Of a stretch of 64,000 nt of DNA, positions 1 through 6,836 are shown piece after piece; position 1 is the first letter of the stretch; each line of letters starts with the position of its first letter. The stretch spans positions 1,240,001-1,304,000 of the forward strand of contig CBDBCK010000028.1 in assembly GCA_965203345.1 (NCBI GenBank). Reading direction: 5' to 3'. The notes below the pieces were generated by a model. It made no database searches, was not told the DNA's origin, and saw only the letters and a program-made list of their open reading frames with translations. Position numbers and translations under genes: made by a program. This stretch comes from CBDBCK01 sp965203345. Its GTDB lineage: Bacteria; Chloroflexota; Dehalococcoidia; Lucifugimonadales; Lucifugimonadaceae.

Positions 1-1
1 A

Positions 2-253
2 TTCAACAGTACAGGAACGGTATTCGGAGCCATTACTAAAACTGATTTGGGTAGAATAGAAACCGTAAAACCACAACTAGAATACATTACTAGTTTTGAG
101 AAACATACAAGGCCATTAAACGACAAGATTATTAGAAATTCCGAACATACCGATATACTCGAAAATCTACGTAATATTTTATTGCCAGCACTTATGAATG
201 GAAAAATAAAAGTCAAAAATATCAATTCATACTTTAAAAGAGAATCATCATGA
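2..253 (+). CDS. hsdS: Type I restriction specificity subunit HsdS, C-terminal part (runs off left edge)
   Basis: The open frame enters from the left edge, so only the last 83 codons are visible. The fragment reads FNSTGTVFGAITKTDLG, the usual end of a target-recognition domain, then a helical spacer and the LENLRNILLPALMNGKI tail that is typical of HsdS carboxy ends. HsdS chooses the DNA target of a type I restriction-modification complex with HsdM and HsdR. Its stop codon overlaps the ATG of the following ATPase gene (ATGA), so the two are probably translationally coupled. The matching hsdM must lie outside the window. The AT-rich composition differs from the host genes near 5 kb. Family identification is firm; whether the whole gene is intact cannot be seen. 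Confidence 0.88.
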   Translation, partial: FNSTGTVFGAITKTDLGRIETVKPQLEYITSFEKHTRPLNDKIIRNSEHTDILENLRNILLPALMNGKIKVKNINSYFKRESS

Positions 254-2424
254 AATCTATCAAGGTTAAATTAGAAAACTGTTATGGTATCAACAAATTA
301 GAATACGAATTTATTTTTGATCCAAATCATCGTACTTTTTCTATTTATGCTCCTAATGGTGTAATGAAAACTTCATTTGCTAAAACTTTTGAAGATTTAT
401 CCCAAGGTAAAAAATCACAAGATATTGTTTTTCCTAAGAGAAAAACAGAGATGATAATATCGAAAGATAATGAAAACCTCAAACCAGAAGAAGTGTTTGT
501 CATAGAACCATATAATGAAGGTTTTAGTTCTTCAAAAATATCTACCTTACTCGTAAATCAAAAACTGAGGGACCAATATACCACAATTCATTTGGATATT
601 GATTCAGAAAAGAATAAATTACTAACTGTGTTACGAAATTATTCTGGACTAAAAAATGAAGAAATAGAAAAAGAGATATCAAAGGTATTTATGCAAAATC
701 AAGAGGGAGAATTTTTTAAAGCATTAGAGACTCTTAATCCTAGATTAGAAGATAACAAAGGAGATTTTATAGATATTAAATATAATACAATATTTAGTGA
801 AAGAGCTTTACGTTTTTTTGGAGATGCAGATGTCCAAAAACACATTAAACAATATGTAGAAAAATATGATGAATTAATTGCCCAATCTAAGTATTTTAAG
901 AAAGGGATATTCAATGATTATCAAGCAGAAGAGATAGCGAAGCGATTGGAACAGAATGGATTTTTTAAAGCAGAACATTCAGTTTTTTTAAAGGGCAACC
1001 CAGATGAGATAACTACACAAAAACAACTTCAAACAATAATTGAAAATGAGAAAAATAGCATCTTTACAGATACTGAACTAAAGAACATGTTTTCTATCAT
1101 ACGTAACAAAATTATAAAGAATCAAGAGCTAAGGGATCTGGGAGAATATCTTACAGCAAACAAATACATTTTAAGTCAGTTAACTAATATAGAAAGTTTT
1201 AAAGCTAAGGTATGGCTGAGTTACTTGAAACAAGAAGAAGGACTATACAGATCGGTACTTGAGACGTATGAAAGATCTAAGAAAGAGATCGCTAAAATCA
1301 TTCAGCGAGCACAAAACGAAAGAACTAAATGGCAAACTGCTGTAGACATTTTCAATTATAGGTTTTATGTCCCATTTAAAATAATTATTGAGAATCAGAC
1401 AGAAGTAATATTCAATGATGAAGCCCCTACTATTGCCTTTGAGTTTCAAGATCGTAATTCCATTCAAAGTATGGAAAAAGAAGAAATACTAAAAGTGTTG
1501 AGTCAAGGTGAGAAACGCGCTTTATATATTTTGAATATTATTTTTGAAATCTTAGCAAGAAAAGATATTAAACAGGAAACATTATTCATAATAGACGACA
1601 TTGCAGACTCTTTTGATTATAAGAACAAATACGCGATTATTGAATATCTACGAGATATCTCGAAAGAGGATTTTTTCTATCAAATCATTTTAACACATAA
1701 TTTCGATTTTCATAGAACGGTAAGTAGTAGGCTAAATATGGCTAGAAGTAACAAACTAAATACATTGAGGGGTGAAGATGACATAAAGCTTCTAGAGGAA
1801 GTGTATCAACATCATCCTTTCACGGATTGGAAAAAACATTTAAACGACAACAAAAAACTATTCGCTTCTATTCCACTTGTCAGAAACTTGGCAGAATTTT
1901 CTGACGATCAAGAAACGAAGGATGAACTAACGTCTTTTTTGCACATAAAAGATAAAACAAAAGACTTAAAATTGGAGAACTTAAAACCAATATTTAAAAA
2001 AATTCTCAAAAGTGGAACTGACAATATTAATGACACTAGTGAAAATTTTCTAGACACATTAGAAAAAGTAGCCTTATCTATTCGAGGTGATACTGAAGAC
2101 AATATGAAACTAGAAGAAAAGATCACTTTAGCTATTGCAATCAGACTAAAAGCTGAAAGGTTTATACTTACGAAAATTAACAATTCAGGTGATATTAAAA
2201 AGAACCAGACTTACAAATTAGTCAAAATGTACCAAGATAAATATGAGAAAGATTCAAAAAAGTCTGGCATATTAAAAATTCTAGAAAAAGTATTGCTAAT
2301 GACCCCAGAAAATATACATATCAACTCATTTATGTATGAGCCTATTATAGACATGTCAGGTGAGCACTTAAAACAGCTGTACGAAGAGGTAAACGACTTA
2401 CCCAGATTAGATAAACAACAATAA
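250..2424 (+). CDS. Divergent AAA/ABC-type ATPase coupled to hsdS (PrrC/RloC-like position)
   Basis: This 724-residue protein has the layout of large ABC-type ATPases of the AAA_13 kind. It has a P-loop near residues 33-42, a long helical middle, an LSQGEKR signature near 417-423, a Walker B FIIDD near 446, and a switch-like ILTHNFDFH near 480. The P-loop is odd: it reads APNGVMKTS, so both Walker A glycines are replaced while Lys40 and Thr41 remain. In the Escherichia coli prr locus the anticodon nuclease PrrC also sits beside hsdS and guards the restriction system; this protein occupies the same position and shares the ATPase layout. I cannot identify an anticodon-nuclease active site in its C-terminal part. 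The ATG overlaps the hsdS stop. A restriction-linked abortive-infection role is inferred from place and fold, not shown. Confidence 0.75.
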   Translation: MKSIKVKLENCYGINKLEYEFIFDPNHRTFSIYAPNGVMKTSFAKTFEDLSQGKKSQDIVFPKRKTEMIISKDNENLKPEEVFVIEPYNEGFSSSKISTLLVNQKLRDQYTTIHLDIDSEKNKLLTVLRNYSGLKNEEIEKEISKVFMQNQEGEFFKALETLNPRLEDNKGDFIDIKYNTIFSERALRFFGDADVQKHIKQYVEKYDELIAQSKYFKKGIFNDYQAEEIAKRLEQNGFFKAEHSVFLKGNPDEITTQKQLQTIIENEKNSIFTDTELKNMFSIIRNKIIKNQELRDLGEYLTANKYILSQLTNIESFKAKVWLSYLKQEEGLYRSVLETYERSKKEIAKIIQRAQNERTKWQTAVDIFNYRFYVPFKIIIENQTEVIFNDEAPTIAFEFQDRNSIQSMEKEEILKVLSQGEKRALYILNIIFEILARKDIKQETLFIIDDIADSFDYKNKYAIIEYLRDISKEDFFYQIILTHNFDFHRTVSSRLNMARSNKLNTLRGEDDIKLLEEVYQHHPFTDWKKHLNDNKKLFASIPLVRNLAEFSDDQETKDELTSFLHIKDKTKDLKLENLKPIFKKILKSGTDNINDTSENFLDTLEKVALSIRGDTEDNMKLEEKITLAIAIRLKAERFILTKINNSGDIKKNQTYKLVKMYQDKYEKDSKKSGILKILEKVLLMTPENIHINSFMYEPIIDMSGEHLKQLYEEVNDLPRLDKQQ

Positions 2425-2439
2425 AATCAGTGTGATATT

Positions 2440-2668
2440 ACCTCCCTGAAGCTAGCACTTCAAGCCACCAACGCAGACTTACAGGCGGTATCATTAGAAC
2501 TGTTGAGCCGTAACGGGCACGGGTATATCGCAAAGGAGAGATCAAATGTTGTCGAGAGGCTTTTTCAGGCGGCGGAAGGATGATGTCTCCAGTAGCCGAA
2601 TCCCTCCGGGACAGTACCTTGAGAGAGGCCTCCCCTTCCTCTCGGTGGGATCAACCCCTAGAGTCAAG
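2440..2668 (+). repeat. Direct repeat copy A: 5' end of the molybdoenzyme gene
   Basis: This stretch matches 4805-5028 with scattered substitutions and small indels. The match is strongest from CGGTATCATTAGAA (2486 and 4841) through the ribosome-binding site AAAGGAGAG and the first 41 codons of the sulfite-oxidase-like gene. Similarity stops abruptly after GTCAAG (2663-2668 and 5023-5028). The two copies flank the broken hsdS and the reverse transcriptase, about 2.1 kb. Confidence 0.85.
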
Positions 2669-2695
2669 AAGGTTGATACAGAACGGAGAAATTGA
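2546..2695 (+). pseudogene. Truncated 5' fragment of the sulfite-oxidase-like gene (copy A)
   Basis: The fragment keeps a good ribosome-binding site (AAAGGAGAG, 2533-2541 region) and an ATG. It encodes the same N-terminus as the intact gene at 4906 (MLSRGFFRRRKD and on) for about 41 codons. After the repeat boundary at 2668 the frame runs into restriction-gene sequence and stops at 2693-2695. The part carrying the molybdenum-binding cysteine is missing, so it cannot encode an enzyme. It may still drive translation into the cassette. Confidence 0.75.
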
Positions 2696-3185
2696 AACAG
2701 AAAAATCTAACTTCATATCTAATGAAGAAGCGGATGGTAAGTATAAACATTTTTTGCTTGAAGAAATGGATATGATTGTCCCAACATCTGGAACATTAGG
2801 AAAAATGGCGATTATTAGGAAATAGCATTTACCTTTGTTACTCAATACTAGTGTTATCCGATTCCGACCAAAAGACGGCGATAATTATTCATTTATGTAT
2901 CAATATCTGAAGTCACGACATTTCCAATAAAACCTCCAGGCATTGGCCTCTGGCAGTGTTCAAAAGAACTTTGGACCAATTCATTTAAGAGCAATGAAAC
3001 TCAAATTACCACTAAAGCAGTTACTCAAAAAGTTTTCAAAACAAGCTAATAGTCTCTACAAGAAAATCAACGAAAACTACCTTCACGCACACATACTCGA
3101 AAAGTTGCGCGACATTTTGTTACCAAAGTTGATGAATAGCGAAGTGCAGGTAAAATTTCAATCTGAGAAATATACAGAAGAGTAA
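2669..3185 (+). pseudogene. hsdS: Decayed hsdS (two in-frame stops, truncated at its 5' end)
   Basis: One reading frame carries HsdS-type sequence throughout: NGEIETEKSNFI, then DMIVPTSGTLGKMAI, then NTSVIRF, then SGSVQKNFGPIHLR, and the tail LEKLRDILLPKLMNSEVQVK. The frame is broken by TAG at 2823-2825 and TAA at 2928-2930. The beginning is missing because the sequence starts at the molybdoenzyme repeat boundary. The tail resembles the hsdS at the left edge and the one at 45853, so this is a remnant of a second specificity gene. It ends only 3 nt before the reverse transcriptase ATG. The last part could still be translated from an internal start, but no working specificity subunit is expected. 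Confidence 0.82.
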
Positions 3186-3188
3186 TAT

Positions 3189-4712
3189 ATGAAAAAACAA
3201 CAAAAAACTATCCTTGATATGGATCACAAGCAAGCAAAGAAATTTTTCTTGAAAAGTGAAAGTTATACTAATATTCATTTACCGCAATATTTTAATTTCG
3301 GAAAATTATTAGAAAAGGTCAATGATATACTTGAAAGAAAAAGGTTATCAGATTTTCAATCTAAGAAACCTAGCGAATATAAAAATAACAACCATACTAT
3401 CTGGATTTATAAAGGTCAACATGAATGGCGACCACTACAACTCATTCATCCGGCAATTTATGTTGACTTAGTTAACAAGATTACTAAAGAAGAAAATTGG
3501 ACCAAGATTAAAAAAAGTTTCAAGGAATTTTCACGAGATGAAAAAATAGCTTGCATGAGCATTCCAGTTGAATCACAAAATGAAGAAAAAGATAAAGCCG
3601 CCCGAATATCACAATGGTGGCAAAAAATAGAGCAAAGATCTATTGAACTTGCATTAGATTACAAATACATTCTTAATACTGACATAGCAGATTGCTACAG
3701 ATCAATTTATACACACGTTATAGCATGGGCATTAGATACAAAAGAAGTAGCCAAAAACAATAAAGAGAATACAAAGGATTTCATTGGTAATGGTATTGAT
3801 AAATCTATCCAGAGTATGCAATATGGTGAAACAAATGGTATTCCACAGGGTTCAGTGTTGATGGATTTCATAGCTGAGATGGTACTGGGTTATATCGACC
3901 TGCGTATATCACAAGAGATACCGAGTACTGTCTCAGATTATCAAATTATAAGATATCGAGATGATTATAGGATATTTACAAATAATTCTGATTCTGGTGA
4001 AGAGATTCTAAAAATAATTACTGAGATTATGTCTGAGCATAGGATGCAGCTCAATCATACTAAAACAAATTCATCTGATCAAGTGATTCTGTCATCAATA
4101 AAAAAAGACAAATTGGCATGGGACCAGAAGAAACAAAAAGCAAATACTTCACAAAAAGATCTATTAATTATTTATATGCATGCAAAAGAATATCCCAATT
4201 CCGGAAGTTTAGATAAAGCTTTATTAAATTTTTATAAAACACTTAGGAAACAAGCAAAGAAACAAAGGAAGTTAAAAAGTGATGTACTGCCAATTATTAG
4301 CATCGCAGTAGAAATTGCACTTCACAACCGTAGAACCTATCCCATCATCTCAGCAATACTGAGCATATTAATTGCACAATTTGATGATGATGATTTCAAA
4401 AGGTCTATTTGTGAGAAAATATATCAAAAATTCCAAAAATTTCAAAAAACTGGATACATACAAATTTGGATACAGCGTCTTTCTATGTTTTTTACAACCA
4501 ATATTGAATTTACAGAAAAATTAACCAAAGGGAATGAACCTAACACAAATATATGGTGCAGTGATTGGATAAAAAAAGGACGCTTAAAATCATTGATAGA
4601 TAATCCCGGTAACATCGTAGATGAGGATATTAAAAAAAGGACCAGCCCAGAGATTGAGCCTGATGAAGTCGCAATCTTTATTGAACGATATACAGAACAC
4701 CTACATGGGTAA
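3189..4712 (+). CDS. Reverse transcriptase of the unknown-group/defence (DRT-like) type
   Basis: The 507-residue protein has reverse-transcriptase motifs in the right order: motif A DIADCYRSIYTH with Asp165, motif B NGIPQGSVLMDFIAE near 216-230, and the catalytic box YRDD at 256-259. The sequence around motif A (YRSIYTH) and motif B followed by IAE resembles the unknown-group reverse transcriptases, which include the phage-defence DRT families and AbiA/AbiK relatives. After about residue 320 comes a long helix-rich tail, as in those proteins. There is no maturase or endonuclease domain and no retron-like short form. It begins 3 nt after the stop of the decayed hsdS and has the AT-rich composition of that cassette. 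The exact DRT subtype is not assigned. A role in phage defence is inferred from family and neighbours. Confidence 0.85.
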   Translation: MKKQQKTILDMDHKQAKKFFLKSESYTNIHLPQYFNFGKLLEKVNDILERKRLSDFQSKKPSEYKNNNHTIWIYKGQHEWRPLQLIHPAIYVDLVNKITKEENWTKIKKSFKEFSRDEKIACMSIPVESQNEEKDKAARISQWWQKIEQRSIELALDYKYILNTDIADCYRSIYTHVIAWALDTKEVAKNNKENTKDFIGNGIDKSIQSMQYGETNGIPQGSVLMDFIAEMVLGYIDLRISQEIPSTVSDYQIIRYRDDYRIFTNNSDSGEEILKIITEIMSEHRMQLNHTKTNSSDQVILSSIKKDKLAWDQKKQKANTSQKDLLIIYMHAKEYPNSGSLDKALLNFYKTLRKQAKKQRKLKSDVLPIISIAVEIALHNRRTYPIISAILSILIAQFDDDDFKRSICEKIYQKFQKFQKTGYIQIWIQRLSMFFTTNIEFTEKLTKGNEPNTNIWCSDWIKKGRLKSLIDNPGNIVDEDIKKRTSPEIEPDEVAIFIERYTEHLHG

Positions 4713-4905
4713 AGACACCAACGGCTATCAGAAAATTTGGCGGCGCTCTCTTTTCCGACCGCTGTTATGACCATGTCTTCCTTACCCTTCTCCTCATCCC
4801 TTAAGCTTGTTACCCGAAGCTATCAAAGCCGACCGCCAGTCGGTATCATTAGAAGTATTAAGCTATAACGGAATGTACGCGAGAATATCGCAAAGGAGAG
4901 ATCAA
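4713..4905. other. Spacer between reverse transcriptase and molybdoenzyme; small hairpin at the repeat edge
   Basis: No gene is seen here. A 5-bp hairpin (CCGAC, loop CGCCA, GTCGG; 4829-4843) lies right where the strongest part of direct repeat copy B begins. Some defence reverse transcriptases use a nearby structured RNA; I cannot show one here by eye. Confidence 0.35.
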
Positions 4906-5028
4906 ATGTTGTCGAGAGGCTTTTTCAGGCGGCGGAAGGATGAAGCCTCAAGTAGCCGAATCCCTCCGGGACAGTACCTTGAGAGAGGCTTCCCCGTCCT
5001 CTCGGTGGGACCAACCCCCAAAGTCAAG
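4805..5028 (+). repeat. Direct repeat copy B: 5' end of the intact molybdoenzyme gene
   Basis: This is the counterpart of 2440-2668. It contains the same ribosome-binding site and the start of the intact coding region, which continues past the repeat boundary. Copy B is therefore the resident sequence and copy A the duplicated piece. Confidence 0.85.
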
Positions 5029-5511
5029 CTGGAAAACTGGACTTTCTCCATAGACCACGGTGGCAAAACCCTTGCGTCCTGGTCCTGGGATGAACTGGGC
5101 AAGCTGGAGAGAACAGAAATCCACGTTGACATACACTGCGTAACGAAGTGGTCAAAACTGGATACCGACTGGTCGGGCGTCTCCTTTGATACCCTCTTTG
5201 GGACGGCGAATATAGAACCTCCCGAGCAGTTCGTTATGGCTTACTGCGACGGGGGATACACCGCTAACCTGCCCGTTGCGGACATAACCGGTGGCAAGGG
5301 GATGCTTGCACTGGAGTACGACGGCAGGCCCCTCAAGCCTGAGCACGGCGGACCGGTCAGGCTGTTTGTGCCTCACCTTTACCTTTGGAAATCGGCAAAA
5401 TGGGTGCGCGGTTTGCGTTTCATGGCAAAGGACGCTCCCGGCTTCTGGGAGTCTTACGGCTACCATATGTACGGCGACCCCTGGAAGGAACAGCGCTACT
5501 CCGGCGATTGA
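4906..5511 (+). CDS. Sulfite-oxidase-like molybdopterin oxidoreductase
   Basis: The 201-residue protein is a compact molybdopterin oxidoreductase of the sulfite-oxidase fold, related to the MsrP/YedY catalytic domain. The segment DIHCVTKWS holds Cys78, the expected molybdenum ligand, followed by FDTLFG and the AYCDGGYTANLP region that binds the cofactor. GGPVRLFVPHLY and KWVRGLRF near the end are also typical. There is no twin-arginine signal peptide, so a cytoplasmic location is likely. ATG at 4906 is chosen because AAAGGAGAG lies just upstream; the frame is open further back but without a good start. The flavin reductase begins 24 nt downstream and is the probable electron partner. The substrate is not known for this subfamily. 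Confidence 0.85.
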   Translation: MLSRGFFRRRKDEASSSRIPPGQYLERGFPVLSVGPTPKVKLENWTFSIDHGGKTLASWSWDELGKLERTEIHVDIHCVTKWSKLDTDWSGVSFDTLFGTANIEPPEQFVMAYCDGGYTANLPVADITGGKGMLALEYDGRPLKPEHGGPVRLFVPHLYLWKSAKWVRGLRFMAKDAPGFWESYGYHMYGDPWKEQRYSGD

Positions 5512-5535
5512 CCTGTCTGACCGGTATAAACGAGT

Positions 5536-6288
5536 ATGCGCGTTATACCGACCGGCGTCTCAAAATGGCGGACGGCTACGGTTCTGGATACAACCGTAGA
5601 GACTCCCTCCGTCAAATCGCTACTTCTTGACATACCGGACTTCCCCAAATTCCGCCCGGGACACCACGTAGACATACGCCTCACGGCACCCGACGGTTAC
5701 CAGGCACAAAGGAGTTACTCCCTCTCCTCTGCGCCGGAAGACGACAACTTCCGGGTAACCGTAGAACTGCTGGACGATGGCGAAGTTTCGCCCTTCCTGC
5801 ACGACGTAGTCCAACCCGGCGACGCCTTTGAGGTGCGGGGACCTGTCGGCGGGCCATTCACCTGGAGGGCAGAGGAAGGCGGTCCATTACTGCTGACGGC
5901 GGGAGGTTCCGGAATCGCTCCCATAATGTCCATGATTAGACACCGCAAAGCTACAGGCTGCCACTGCAAAACCGTCCTCCTCTATTCGTCCCGCACGGTT
6001 GAGGCCATCATATTCCGGCGAGAACTTGAGGAGCTTGGCCGTCAAGACGCCAATATGAGCGTAGTGCATACGCTCACGCGCTCAGTTCCTGAAACATGGA
6101 ACGGACGCACCGGCAGGATAGACCTCCGCCTGGTAGAAGAGGCAGCAATAGAGCTCGGCAACGAAGGAGACCGAGGTTGCATCCGTGCCTTCGTCTGCGG
6201 TTCAACCGATTTTGTGGAGGGTACCGCTGACTTCATGCTTGAGGCAGGCCTGGACGCCAGTAAAGTCGCTACCGAGCGGTTTGGATAG
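5536..6288 (+). CDS. Ferredoxin-reductase-type FAD/NAD(P) oxidoreductase
   Basis: The 250-residue protein shows the FAD-binding motif QRSYSLSSAP near residues 56-65, the pyridine-nucleotide motif TAGGSGIAPIMSMIR near 121-135, and a closing CGSTDFVEG loop. It lacks a 2Fe-2S domain. It follows the sulfite-oxidase-like gene by 24 nt, and such pairs recur in bacteria, so it most likely passes electrons between NAD(P)H and the molybdoenzyme. The C-terminal 148 codons are repeated in tandem directly downstream. The ribosome-binding site is weak, which fits coupling to the upstream gene. Confidence 0.88.
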   Translation: MRVIPTGVSKWRTATVLDTTVETPSVKSLLLDIPDFPKFRPGHHVDIRLTAPDGYQAQRSYSLSSAPEDDNFRVTVELLDDGEVSPFLHDVVQPGDAFEVRGPVGGPFTWRAEEGGPLLLTAGGSGIAPIMSMIRHRKATGCHCKTVLLYSSRTVEAIIFRRELEELGRQDANMSVVHTLTRSVPETWNGRTGRIDLRLVEEAAIELGNEGDRGCIRAFVCGSTDFVEGTADFMLEAGLDASKVATERFG

Positions 6289-6735
6289 GTTCGGCGGGCC
6301 CTTCACCTGGAGGGCAGAGGAAGGCGGTCCATTACTGCTGACGGCGGGAGGTTCCGGAATCGCTCCCATAATGTCCATGATTAGACACCGCAAAGCTACA
6401 GGCTGCCACTGCAAAACCGTCCTCCTCTATTCGTCCCGTACGGTTGAGGCCATCATATTCCGGCGAGAACTTGAGGAGCTTGGCCGTCAAGACGCCAATA
6501 TGAGCATAGTGCATACGCTCACGCGCTCCGCTCCTGAAACATGGAACGGACGCACCGGCAGGATAGACCTCCGCCTGGTGGAAGAGGCAGCAATGGAGCT
6601 TGGCAACGAAGGAGCCCGCGGTTGCATCCGTGCCTTCGTCTGCGGTTCAACCGATTTTGTGGAGGGTACCGCTGACTTCATGCTTGAGGCAGGTTTGGAC
6701 GCCAGTAAAGTCGCTACCGAGCGGTTTGGATAGGT
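5846..6735 (+). repeat. Tandem 445-bp duplication in the reductase gene
   Basis: Positions 5846-6290 recur at 6291-6735 with only a few substitutions, for example TCGGCGGGCC at 5846 and 6291 and the shared end TTTGGATAGGT. The offset is 445 bp, not a multiple of three, so the second copy is not an in-frame extension of the first. Confidence 0.92.
6291..6733 (+). pseudogene. Second copy of the reductase 3' half
   Basis: This is the C-terminal part of the flavin reductase (from the FTWRAEEGG segment to ATERFG) without the FAD-binding half. A few codons differ from the first copy, for example MSI for MSV and GARG for GDRG, so the duplication is not brand new. It starts after the stop of the intact gene and has no start of its own with a ribosome-binding site. 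It is expected to be inactive. Confidence 0.82.
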
Positions 6736-6836
6736 GACGACCGTCCCGTTACTCTAAAACCGAAAACAAACGAGATCATCTGGATCCATCACAGAGCCAG
6801 GCATAAAAACGGCAACAAGGACAAAGCGCCCCTCTA

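Noticed and set aside
2669..4712. Diversity-generating retroelement (reverse transcriptase next to a variable hsdS)
   Set aside because: No template/variable repeat pair with adenine-specific changes was seen, and motif B is GIPQGS, not the form usual in diversity-generating reverse transcriptases.
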